Shown here: one piece after another, positions 54,499 to 64,000 of the stretch
How positions within the stretch are numbered: the stretch's first letter is position 1
Layout: each line of letters begins with the position of its first letter
From: Strigamia acuminata
Taxonomy: Eukaryota; Arthropoda; Chilopoda; Geophilomorpha; Linotaeniidae
Assembly: GCA_949358305.1 (NCBI GenBank)
Contig: OX442314.1
Coordinates: forward strand, 54,445,369-54,509,368
Direction of reading: 5' to 3'
Length of the DNA stretch: 64,000 nucleotides
The notes under the pieces: generated by a model
The model's input: only the letters and a program-made list of their open reading frames with translations
What the model was told of the DNA's origin: nothing
Databases searched by the model: none
Program-made: the position numbers and the translations under genes

Positions 54499-55695
54499 TA
54501 GATTTGAGTGTTTTGTACAAAGCCAGCTTGTTATCGAAAACACCTGACACATGGTGGTCAATTATTACTCACATGTATGGACAGTTTTATTTTTATGTAG
54601 GAACATTTATCTTAAAACAAAAGTTATTGAGTTGCACGCGTCTTACATGCCTCTTTCAAAGCAATTCTTCTAGTTTTCTCAAACAGTTTTAGAGAACCAA
54701 GGCTTTTGAGATAATGGGGATTTTCGCAATTTCTTTTATTTCACTTGCTTTGTGCACAGCCCATTCCAAAGCGGTAGACCAGCACTGGAGTGTTTGACGC
54801 CGATTCGAGATGGCGGCCGCAAATCGTACGATTTGCGCGACAAGAAACCCAAGGCGAATTGGCGAAAGCGGGCATGATGCCAAATGCCACACTCCAGTCG
54901 GTTTTACTGGAACACCATGGGCCGGAAGAAAATGCAGCAACAAGAGGAAGAGCAGTAGAGGAGAAGTGGCGAGGTAGCAGTGGGATCAGGCAGTTTATGG
55001 GACTGGCTGGTCTCTCCATGAAACCAGTGTTTTCTGGCTACGAAAGATAGGTGCTAGGCGAAACGGCTCCATGTAAACACACATGCATCTGAGAAAAGAC
55101 AAGAAAAAGTAAATAAATTCACACAAAGAAGATGTAGCCATTTTGAACTATATTTACGACAAGCAACTTGTTGACAAAACAGCTAAAGACGGCATGTGGC
55201 AGAAAATGGAAGCAGAAAAAGTGTGCAAAGACGGTTGAATACTCAAGCGAAGAAAATATTTACACAGCATATACTCCAACAAAAACCATTTTACAAGCTT
55301 TCAACAAAAGTGCTCAATTATTTAAAACAAGCCATACAACCTGATAATGACACGAAATTCTCTCAAGATTAGGAAATGGTCTATTCAGCTGAGAATAAAG
55401 GAAGCAGAGTGGTGTGGTGAGAGACAGAGCCGAGGGAGCACAAAGGAAGAATGCGAGAAAGGAAGAGCAAGAGAGAAGACGTGTTCAACGAAGGCCCAAA
55501 CTCCTGCAAAGGCAACCACGCCCAGTCCCGACTCTGCTCCTCTCAACATTCACCACTGTGACGCTCAGTGACATGGCGTTGTGCCTGTTGCAGCCTCCAT
55601 GAGTGGCCACTGGGTCGTACGGAGTAAGTACGACAGAATTTCCATTAGTGACCGGCCAATCCCAACACTCCTGATTCAGTCTCAATCATTTACAT
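54499..55695. other. Unassigned stretch with small open frames
   Basis: Frames at 54790-55050 and 55347-55602 lack domains and have no neighbours of the same family here. A low-complexity AG-rich stretch runs 55380-55480. Confidence 0.3.
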
Positions 55696-55702
55696 CAGTA
55701 TT

Positions 55703-55990
55703 GTTACACGTACAGACTGTTCCCATAAGCGGCCAATCCGTAGCATAAAATGAGATAAGTCTTGTGTTTAAATGTTTTAATACAACTTTATTATTGTGAA
55801 TTTAAATGAATTCAAAGCAGAAACAATTACATAAACCGTAACACGTGCGAGCACGTGAATTAAGCGAAGAATTCAAAATGGCGATGAAAAAGATCATTTA
55901 TAATCCATATTTTTAATCAGTGACGTAAGTAGTGGAAAACTACCGGATTGGCTGCGCTATATTTCATTTTAGTGTTTAAAACAATACACT
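55703..55990 (+). repeat. Degraded LTR-like fragment related to the solo LTR at 38823
   Basis: TGTTACACGTACAGACTGTTCCC and AATCCGTAGC parallel TGTCACGCGTACGGATCGTCCC and GATCCGTAGC at 38823. No right edge is clear. Confidence 0.35.
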
Positions 55991-56001
55991 AATGGTTGTT
56001 T

Positions 56002-56039
56002 GCTCCACAATACACTATTTAAATAGTGTATCGTGGAGC
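56002..56039. repeat. 38-bp near-perfect palindrome
   Basis: 19-bp arms GCTCCACAATACACTATTT and its complement, one mismatch, centre TTTAAA at 56020/56021. The bases just outside (T and T) no longer pair. Confidence 0.9.
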
Positions 56040-56500
56040 TCAATAAGGGGAAAATGCATCCCGCAAACTCTCTATGTGGAAATATTGTATGGAAAGTTAT
56101 ATCTCTATCATATTTCCAATACTGAAAATTAGAACATGCTATAGAAAGATGTATTTCTACAATATTCCCATTACGGATATTAATTTACAAAATGGTGGGC
56201 ATTATAATTCCATCATTCATTATGTGTTTGTGTCCTACTTTGACTAAACTGTTCATAGATAGCAATAAAAAAAATGTTTTATTCTCGAGGTTCAGGTCGA
56301 ATATGTGCGGTTTTTGGATGTCATAACCTACGGTATAAAAAAGATGTCTTTCCATGTGGAAATATGATGTGTAACATAACCTTTACACAGTATGGAAATT
56401 TAACATTTCCACTCATGAAAAATAGGTCTTTCCATACCATTTTCAACACATTTTCCATACCAGAAATCTTATTTTTTTTCAGTGTATCATCCACAATAAC
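56040..56500. other. AT-rich stretch with TTTCCAT/ATGGAAA motifs
   Basis: Short inverted motifs (CATGTGGAAAT, TTTCCATAC) recur through 56060-56470. No gene seen. Confidence 0.35.
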
Positions 56501-56689
56501 ACCCAGATCACAAATGGATGGACGGCGAGGAATGAGAACATTGGCAAAGCAATAAGGAAAACAAATCTTGACTGTTTATCAAGAAAAAGACAAAACCACA
56601 AACTTTTCTGAGTTCACAGACATATGGTACAAGGTAGCCCACTCGAGGATCACATCGGATAGAGCCTCGAGGGACCCCAGTCGCACAGC

Positions 56690-57000
56690 TAAAGAAATAA
56701 AATATTCGAATAAATCATTAATGTTAAATTTACTTAACATTTAATTCCAGAAAAGCAGGGGTCGGTTTGGGATTAATGTGTGGGCCTGGCTGTCTCAAGA
56801 AGGACTTAAGCAGATTTCCCGGCTAACTGGATTTTTGAATTCAGTTATGTACGTTCAAATACTTGGCCGGGACTTACTGCCTAGTGCTGAAAGAAGATTT
56901 GGTGCCCAGCCTTGAGTCTTTCTGCACAACAGAGCACCCCCACACACAGCCCAAGACACTTGGCAACTTGTGGAAACTTTCAAAAACTAAAAATGGAGGA
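56690..57000 (+). pseudogene. Tc1-like transposase fragment, copy 1 (second exon region)
   Basis: INVWAWLSQEGLKQISRLTG and LGRDLLPSAERRFGAQP, then RAPPHTAQDTWQLVETF, with a stop. It is preceded by AAATATTCGAATAAATCATT and a CATTTAATTCCAG acceptor, the same as in the copy at 57488. Only the 3' part of the gene is present. Confidence 0.6.
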
Positions 57001-57029
57001 CATTTAACAATTTTCCAAAGTTTAAACCA

Positions 57030-58030
57030 GGTTTAAATATTGCAGCAGAGCTTGGATGTAGTGAGAAAACCGTACGTAAGTAGTTACAAAAATGGAGAGA
57101 AGATCATAATATTGATCGCCGAGTTGGGAGTGGGAGACCAAGGAAAAGGATGAGCGAGAAAATGAACCTTCAGTCACCCACTCCCTAGCCAATCCATTTG
57201 ATGGGTCACAGGCCATAAAGGCACACCTCCAACTGGCTGTGACTTCAATAACTACTCGCAACCGCCTGCGAGAGCTTGGGTTGCATGGACGAGTTGTTGC
57301 GCAGAGGGACTTGCTCACTGCTAACCATCGGGCTCTGAGGGTGCAATTTTGTGAGCTTAATCTGTTCCGAAATTGGAACAATGTTGTTTTTTCCGATGAG
57401 TGCCGGGTTAGCGTTGAAGGAAGTGGGCAAGTTTACGTGCGCAGGCCAACAGGCAATAGGTTTGATCCAGCTTTCGTCATGTCAAAGGTAAAATTTTCTT
57501 AAATCATGAAATATTCGAATAAATCATTATTTTTAAATCTACTTAACATTTAATTCCAGGAAAGCATAGTGGTCGGTTTGGAGTTAATGTGTGGGCCTGG
57601 CTGTCTCAAGAAGGACTTAGGCAGATTTCCCGGCTAACTGGATTTTTGAATTCAGTAACGTATGTTCAAAAACTTGGCCAGGACTTACTGCCCAGTGCTG
57701 AAAGAAGATTTGGTGCCCAGCCTTGGGTCTTTCAGCAGGACAAAGCACCCCCACACAGTCGAAAACACCCGACAATGGATGGACCAAAACATGGACCAAA
57801 ATATTGAAATTTTGTAGTGGCCAGCTAGAGGTGCGGATTCGAACCTCATTGAAAACATCTGGGCAATTTTAAAGTCCAACCTGCAGAAGAGAGTAAATTA
57901 TAGCTACAAATATAAATAAATTCTTGATTTTTTGTAATTCAGTAAATAATTTCAGCCAATGGCAACAAATGCAGATGAATTATGGGTTCAAATCTAAGAT
58001 GTATGGCAACAGCTTGCCCTGGGTGATAAA
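57030..58030 (+). pseudogene. Tc1-like transposase with introns, copy 2
   Basis: Order: HTH with GCSEKTVRK, GSGRPRKRM, LRELGLHGRVVAQRDLL, catalytic NNVVFSDECRVS, then intron 57488-57559 (AAG|GTAAAA to TTCCAG), NVWAWLSQEGL, LLPSAERRFGAQPWVFQQDKA (second D) and ADSNLIENIWAILKSNLQ (third acidic residue E). A second intron runs from about 57893 to 57956. Frames are broken by indels and stops. D-D-E spacing fits the DD34E Tc1 group. Tc1-type transposases have been found with introns in nematodes. Confidence 0.65.
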
Positions 58031-58470
58031 AAAAAAAGATTAGGTTAGGTCAGTGACACATGGGCTAAACCAGCGTCACCCCTCACATTTAAATAATTTA
58101 ATTTTTAATTTAATTATTTTTTACTTGTTCTGCCTTGTTATTGTTTTTTATAAAATAACATTGTAGTCTTTGAAATAAGGAATTGATGCAAATGTTAGAC
58201 ATAAGTTCAAAAAACATTTTTAAAACAATTTTTAAAGCCTTTATCAAATAATTTATGCTAAAAAATTAAACCAAAAAAATAGGAACTAAACTTAGTTGAA
58301 CAACACAACCAACCTTCTATGATTTCCAAGGTTATTATTATTAATAAAATGAAAGAAAATATCTTGTTTTCTCATTACAAACAGGAGTTGGAAACATTAT
58401 CCAGTAAAAATTAACTTTTACTTTAATGATGATAATAATAATAATGATTAATACTCAATACAGCATTGAG
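58031..58470. other. AT-rich spacer
   Basis: Nothing recognised. Confidence 0.45.
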
Positions 58471-58589
58471 GGGGTCCCACTCAACAGCGATAAGCCTTCA
58501 AGGAAGGACACCCCACACAGCGAACAATATAGTGGTCAAATTCAATAGTTCAAGCACAGAGACATAAGAATATGAACCCCACCCCAACC

Positions 58590-59230
58590 AATTGAGTTCC
58601 AATAAAATGGACTTGGGAGTGGAAGGTGAAGTGGTTTTGATTAAAGAGGAAGAATTTGACATAATTGAGTACAATGTTGGAAGTGTCTTGCAAGGGCTAT
58701 AAAAAAAACAACATATCGTCTCAAGAATTAGGAGTTGAAAAAAGATCAGTTAGTTTTAATGGACCTATAGTTGATAGTGAAAACCAAGAAAATGTTTTCC
58801 TTACAGCAAACAAACAGAAGTGGACTATTGTAGCCATCAACCCCAAAACTGTTTTTTGGAATAGAACAAACGTTTAGAGAAATTTTCCAAAACAAAAAAA
58901 TAATGTGTTTTGAGTAGTTTGAAAAGCAACTTGAAGTGAAAAACATTTATCATATTTTTGAAGATGATGTTAGAGAGTCTACTGTGCCAAGTGTGACAAA
59001 AATGTCACTTTATAAAGGCATATATGTTTCAACAAAAGCTCATGCAAAATGCATGACAATTATCCTAAAGTTTCAAGAAAATAAGGCTTAAAGAAATAAA
59101 CGGGCATTTGGAAAATCATTTCATTAAAGTTGCATTTAAGTCTGTGCTTATAGTGAGAGTACAGGGGAATTCAATGAGTTTAAAGTAAAAGCAAGAGTGT
59201 ATTAGGTTAAACCTCTTGTAAATGATACTT
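58590..59230 (+). pseudogene. Degraded transposon protein, family copy C
   Basis: Same segments as copies A and B (VVLIKEEEFDIIEY..., FREIFQNKK) with other stops and frameshifts. Confidence 0.45.
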
Positions 59231-60560
59231 TCATTTCGGAATGCAGGCTTACAATACAGTCATGTAAATGCCACATTCATTTGGAAATGCGAGCTTGCAA
59301 AGAATTTTAGAGTGCAGTCAGAATTGACAGAAATTAGCAAATGACCAAAGCTCTCTTCTGGTTTCACTGTGACTAAGTCTAGTCATCAGTTTATCCAGGG
59401 GTGACCACGAGGAGGTAGAGAGTTGGATTTTACACCCCCGATATACTCAACGAATTTGCTCGATATTTTGTATTGAATTTCACCCAACCCATAAATCAAA
59501 TTTAAAACAATTTAGAGCCATTTTTTTAAAAACAATAAAAGGAAACGACCACGTAAATGTATCAAATAAATACCGGTGTGCAAATGTTGAGGTTATATAC
59601 TTCAAAATTCTTTAAAATACGAAACTGGTCACAAAGATTTAAATCAGAAAAGCATCGGTAATATAAATACTCGCACTGTAATTGAATAAAAGCGATACAA
59701 ATTATTGAAATAACCGTTCGAGAAAGCGACCAAAACTAACGGTCCTCCGCGCCGTGCCTCCATTGTGATGAATGTGTATACGGGGTTCACATTTCGGAAA
59801 ACACGGAGAGTTGCATTTATACAAACTCCGCCATTTTGAAACATTCGACGCCGTTAAAACACAACGTATGCCGGTATTGGGAATATTTGTAATTTTACCA
59901 AGTGCGCCAATATACGTTAAATAAAATTACCTGTGTGCTAATTTGAGATCTGTTGTAAACGAATGCTCAAGAACTGGCGGAATAATTGAACAATTGGAAG
60001 AACACGTCGATGGTGCCCGCGTCGTGCTCTTCCCATTGTGTGCAGACGGTTACGCATGCGCGGTGACACTCTCGCATCCGCTTTACTTGAACGGTTTTTT
60101 TGTTTGGAAATTCAAATTGTAACCTACGAAAAATTGTTTGACTATTTCTCTCGGAACAAAAGCTGCAGAAAAAATTCAACCACTGCTCGTAAATGTACTT
60201 TTACATTCAAAGCCATAGAGGATAAGCGATTCGGAGTAAGCTGAGTTCGAGAGTTTGAAAAGCTCTCTCTGGATGAGGTATTGGGGCGAATTATTAGTCA
60301 TATCTTTTGGATTTAAGATTTTATAACCCCGATATACTCGACGAATTTGCTCGAGATTTTGTATTGAATTTCACCCAACAAACAAATAAAATTCAAAACA
60401 ATTTAGAGCCATTTTTTAAAAATCAATACAAAGAAACGACCACGTAAATGTAAAATCAAATTGGCAACTCAGAAAACTACGCAACATCATGGAGTAAATA
60501 TAAGAAATGAAAATAAAATTGGTTACATGTTATAAAAATTAAAAATTAAAAAAAAAATAA
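59231..60560 (+). repeat. Tandem and dimeric repeat units of family copy C
   Basis: One 46-bp unit (59235-59290), one 600-bp unit (59400-59830), and a partial second unit (60320-60560). The stretch 59830-60320 between them is unrelated to A and B. Probably a later insertion or rearrangement. Confidence 0.65.
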
Positions 60561-61280
60561 AACAAAAAGCTTGAAGTCTTCAACTGATTAATTAAAAAAA
60601 ATAATAATTTTAAATAAATTGTACAGTTTATTGAATTCTAGGTTAACAACCTCATGAAATCCTATGGACACAATTATGGACACAAGTTCAGATCATTAAA
60701 ATGTTTAAAACAATGGTATACGTGTCCCATGGTTAAGAAATCAAGAATTATTTAATAAGAATGCCATTTTGATCTCAACAAAGATGGAGACCAAGAGACC
60801 AAGAAACCAAGAGACCAAGAAAATGTCTAACTTTATGATTGAGTTTTCAACATCTTGAAAATCGACCCATTGCGATCACACATCTACGTTCACAAATTGA
60901 AAAAAATCATCAGCCACGCACGCATACCAACACATGTACGCGTTGTCGCACTTACAAGTTAGTCAACTTTCGTGAAAAAGTAAAAAATCACAAACTATAC
61001 TCTTTCCGCACTCAAGAGGAGCCCTGGAAGCTGGGCTCCCATTGACCCTATTTAATTACTCAGATACGCAGTTGAACTACTGCTACTAAGAAAAGTAGTT
61101 CCTTATGATTTTTAGTCGATTCGTGAATAGTTATGGTTGAAATGATGTACATTGATTGTTATTATGTAATAAAATGTTTTTTCTATCTTTGAAATAAAGT
61201 TTTATGTTTTTTTAGTTAAAACGAATTTCTTTTCATTTTATTGCTTGCTACGTCTGCTACGTCTTTACGATTGGCCGACC
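60561..61280. other. Stretch upstream of the kinase; no gene recognised
   Basis: A CAAGAGACCAAGAAACC-type repeat lies at 60790-60822. A frame at 60839-61045 has no domain. AATAAA sits at about 61170-61195, possibly a 3' end of something to the left. Confidence 0.35.
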
Positions 61281-61289
61281 AAACCCCTG

Positions 61290-61377
61290 AAATCTCGCCA
61301 AATCTCGCCAAATCTCGCCAAATCTCGCCAAATCTCGTGAAATCTCATAAAATCTCGTAAAAATCTCGTAAAATCTC
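61290..61377 (+). repeat. 10-bp tandem repeat upstream of the kinase
   Basis: AATCTCGCCA repeated at exact 10-bp steps, about nine units, the last ones drifting to AATCTCGTAA. It ends 113 bp before the kinase ATG, so it lies in the promoter or 5' UTR. Confidence 0.9.
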
Positions 61378-61490
61378 CGTGTAAAAAACGTTCACCATAC
61401 TCACACGTATATCTGACGTCTACATATAATTTTATCTCACCGTAATCGTTGTCCACACTGCATTCTTCCACTTTACACTTCCATATAATC

Positions 61491-62387
61491 ATGTGTATCG
61501 AATTGACCGAAAACAGCAAGTTCCTCGGATTCCTGAGCATCCACGACCTCTCCGACACTTTAATTCGCTCCGACCCCATCACAGCCACCTACGACATCGA
61601 ACCAAAGCCTCTAGCTAGAGGAAAATACAGCATAGTCCGCCGATGCCTTCACAAGACGACAAACGTCGACTACGCGGCCAAATTCATCCGCAAACGACAG
61701 CGCGCGACCGACATCCGACACGAAATCATGCACGAAATTGCCGTTTTCCACGTGTCCCGCGATTGCGATCGAATCGTCCACTTGCACGAAGTATTCGAAA
61801 CGAAAAACGAACTCGTGCTCGTCCTAGAACTGGCCCCTGGCGGCGAATTGCACGACTTGATCGACCGAGATGCGAATTTGCCAGAATCGGACGTCATTCG
61901 ATTGATGCGACAGATTTTGGAGGCTTTAATCTTCCTGCACGACGAACGGATCGCACATCTCGACATCAAACCGCAAAACGTGTTGCTGACGAGCGCTTTT
62001 CCTCACGGGGACGTCAAACTGTGCGATTTCGGGCTTTCGCGATTCCTTCACGACGGCGAGGAAATTCGAGAAATAAAGGGAACTCCGGACTACGTCGCGC
62101 CCGAAGTCCTGAGTTACGATCCGATTTCGTCGGCCACGGACATGTGGAGCGTCGGGGTTTTGGCGTACGTTTTGCTGACGAGGCACTCGCCGTTTGCGGG
62201 CGAGGACAAGCAGGAGACGTTTTGCAATATTTCCCGAGTTAGTTTTCATTTTCCGGAGGATTTGTTCGAGGGCGTGTCGAGTGCAGCGCACGATTTCATT
62301 AGGAAGTTGTTAATTAGGAAACCCTGTTTGCGAATGAGCGCTCGCGAATGTCTTGAGCACGAGTGGCTGGCAAACGACATTGACTGA
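61491..62387 (+). CDS. Drak: DRAK/STK17-family serine/threonine kinase
   Basis: 298 aa, intronless, first ATG at 61491 (MCIELTENSKF). Kinase domain from about residue 30: nucleotide loop LARGKYSIVRR, VAIK-type Lys in AAKFIRKRQ, catalytic loop HLDIKPQNVLL, DFG in LCDFGLSRFL, activation segment GTPDYVAPEVLSYDPIS, and the end at LEHEWL. The strings HEIAVFH, GTPxYVAPEVLSYDPIS and DKQETFCNIS are those of the death-associated kinase subfamily DRAK/STK17, which phosphorylates myosin light chain and other substrates. The protein stops right after the kinase domain, lacking the C-terminal tail of the vertebrate proteins (about 110 aa). The first Gly of the loop is Ala here. Codon use is GC-rich compared with the flanks. 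The absence of introns allows a retrogene, but no poly(A) or flanking repeats were found. Confidence 0.9.
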   Translation: MCIELTENSKFLGFLSIHDLSDTLIRSDPITATYDIEPKPLARGKYSIVRRCLHKTTNVDYAAKFIRKRQRATDIRHEIMHEIAVFHVSRDCDRIVHLHEVFETKNELVLVLELAPGGELHDLIDRDANLPESDVIRLMRQILEALIFLHDERIAHLDIKPQNVLLTSAFPHGDVKLCDFGLSRFLHDGEEIREIKGTPDYVAPEVLSYDPISSATDMWSVGVLAYVLLTRHSPFAGEDKQETFCNISRVSFHFPEDLFEGVSSAAHDFIRKLLIRKPCLRMSARECLEHEWLANDID

Positions 62388-62494
62388 AAAATATTTGAGA
62401 GATGTTTTCGCCTGGTGTGGTGTTTCTATTGTCGAATTACTGAAATCAATAAATTCAGAGAAGCAGTTCTCAACTTAGGGTTTTGTTCCGAGAT
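62388..62494 (+). other. Kinase 3' end
   Basis: AATAAA at about 62448-62453, 60 bp after the stop. Confidence 0.5.
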
Positions 62495-62990
62495 ATGGAT
62501 GAATATTTCATCGTTTTAGACGTCTTTTCATTAATATTTCATCGTTTTAGACGTCTTTTCATTGATATTTCATCGTTTTAGACGTCTTTTCATTAATATT
62601 TCATCGTTTTAAACGTGTTTTGATAGTATTTCATCGTTTTAGACGTGTTTTGACGGATATTTCATCGTTTAAGACGTTTTTTCATCGATATTTCATCGTT
62701 TAAGACGTCTTTTCATCGATATTTCATCGTTTTAGATGTCTTTTTATCGATATTTCATCGTTTTAGACATTTTTCATCAAAATTTCATCATTTTAGACGT
62801 GTTTTGATGGATATTTTATCGTTTAAGACGTCTTTTCATCGATATTTCATCGTTTTAGACGTCTTTTCATCGATATTTCATCGTTTTAGACATTTTTCAT
62901 CAATATTTCATCATTTTAGACGTGTTTTGATGGATATTTTATCGTTTAAGACGTCTTTTCATTAATATTTCATTGTTTTAGACGTCTAAA
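62495..62990 (+). repeat. 31-bp minisatellite, about sixteen units
   Basis: ATATTTCATCGTTTTAGACG followed by TCTTTTCATTA; steps of 31 bp (62503, 62534, 62565). Each unit contains the palindromic AGACGTCT. The array closes with TTTTAGACGTCTAAAAC, an inverted half-unit. Confidence 0.92.
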
Positions 62991-63485
62991 ACAAATAAAC
63001 ATGTCAGAAATTAGTTAAAGTATCAGCTAAAGTAAAAAAATCAACCAAAAAACATCTAGAATGTTGATTTACCGCCTAAAATGATGAAAAATCGATAAAT
63101 ATAAATTTACCCTATTTATATTTTTGCTGTTGGGGCTTCAGGGTCTCGAGACCGGCAGATGCGGCCGGGCCCTCACTAATAATTTATTTACAATATTACG
63201 ATATAATTCCGTGACTCAAAGATTATTTTTTACTGACACGTGACTTGAATCACGAGTTTGTGACTCCCAACATCACCGTTATCCAAAATTAGAGTGCCAT
63301 TAGTCAGCAAGCGAGGGGGATAAGACAATACGACTAAAAATCACTCGTGTAGGCTGAAGACGGTACGGTAAGTTGAACATCTCAAAGCCCCATTAATTCG
63401 TGAGCGGATCCACAAATGGAGGTCGTGGTGAATATTTCGGCTCAATTTTTGCCTAATAATCAATTATATTTTAACCTCAGAATGA
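62991..63485. other. Stretch between two arrays, nothing recognised
   Basis: No gene. Contains a GC-rich piece at 63130-63170. Confidence 0.4.
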
Positions 63486-64000
63486 ATTATTTTGGAGTAA
63501 AAATAAATTTTTGCTTCCAAAAAATAAATTTTTGCTCCAAAAAATGAATTTTTGCTCCAAAAAATGAATTTTTGCTTTAAAAAATAAATTTTTGCTCTAA
63601 AAAATGAATTTTTGCTCTAAAAAGGAATTTTGGCTCTAAAAAATAAATTTTTGCTCTAAAAAATGAATTTTTGCTCTAAAAAATGAATTTTTGCTCCAAA
63701 AAATGAATTTTTGCTTTAAAAAATAAATTTTTGCTTTAAAAAATGAATTTTTGCTCTAAAAAGGAATTTTGGCTCTAAAAAATAAATTTTTGCTCTAAAA
63801 AATGAATTTTTGCTCTAAAAAATGAATTTTTGCTCCAAAAAATGAATTTTTGCTTTAAAAAATAAATTTTTGCTCTAAAAAATGAATTTTTGCTCTAAAA
63901 AGGAATTTTGGCTCTAAAAAATAAATTTTTGCTCTAAAAAATGAATTTTTGCTCTAAAAAGAAATTTTGGCTCTAAAAAATAAATTTTTGCTCTAAAAAA
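63486..64000 (+). repeat. AT-rich satellite with higher-order structure, running off the window
   Basis: Monomers of about 20 bp (GAATTTTTGCTCTAAAAAAT). A distinct GGAATTTTGGCTC monomer recurs at 63624, 63763 and 63902, exactly 139 bp apart, so seven monomers form a higher-order unit. The array is incomplete at the right edge. Confidence 0.93.

Noticed and set aside
61643-62291. Long alternate frames across the kinase (199 codons plus, 121 minus)
   Set aside because: Arg-rich shadow frames of a GC-rich coding sequence; the kinase frame has all catalytic motifs.
61290-64000. Possible CRISPR array
   Set aside because: The repeats are contiguous minisatellites without unique spacers, in a eukaryotic genome.
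1-64000. tRNA or rRNA genes
   Set aside because: No cloverleaf or rRNA segment was recognised by eye; only primer-site complements of tRNA 3' ends are present.

Overview
This is eukaryotic, metazoan DNA, most likely from an arthropod or a close relative. It is AT-rich, carries BEL/Pao, Ty3/gypsy, Merlin, Tc1-like and Harbinger-like elements, and has Pol II promoters of TATA/CCAAT type. Only two genes look like ordinary host genes, both single-exon: Mediator subunit 10 (7855-8292, minus) and a DRAK/STK17-family serine/threonine kinase (61491-62387, plus). Almost everything else is mobile DNA, its debris, or tandem repeats. I cannot name the species.

Region by region. 1-4331: the 3' end of a Ty3/gypsy-like element, with a spliced accessory gene (ORF3a) and the 3' LTR. 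4332-7780: a copia-like LTR candidate, a degraded transposon family (copy A) and its satellite-like dimer. 7855-8465: MED10 and its promoter. 8466-30285: a complete, very young Ty3/gypsy element with identical 984-bp LTRs, a 4-bp target duplication, a tRNA-Pro-like primer site, gag, a classic A AAA AAC frameshift site, pol and a second spliced accessory gene (ORF3b). It is split inside pol by a younger antisense element (14216-23639). That nested element has 1913-bp LTRs and a tRNA-Gln primer site but no gag or pol, only one 493-aa protein of unknown type and a 3.5-kb noncoding region full of repeated signals.

30286-46490: debris of several further elements, including zinc-finger ORF remnants, 186-bp tandem repeats, a 548-bp Harbinger-type MITE, two solo LTRs, a Myb/SANT remnant, copy B of the degraded family carrying a 359-bp MITE, and a Merlin transposase relic. 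47066-50955: a young BEL/Pao element (307-bp LTRs, ATTAT target duplication, tRNA-Phe primer site) that keeps gag, protease and integrase but lacks reverse transcriptase and RNase H. 51000-58020: decayed element ORFs, a Ty3 integrase relic and Tc1-like transposase copies. 58470-60560: copy C of the degraded family. 61290-64000: the kinase, then minisatellites and a higher-order AT-rich satellite running off the end.

Most notable are three things. First, two divergent Ty3 elements share an undescribed (to my knowledge) spliced third gene with the same exon layout. Second, the antisense nested element has a duplicated primer-binding site, several polypurine-tract-like sites and a long array of short inverted repeats. 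Third, the BEL element lost RT and RNase H in frame yet looks recently mobilised.
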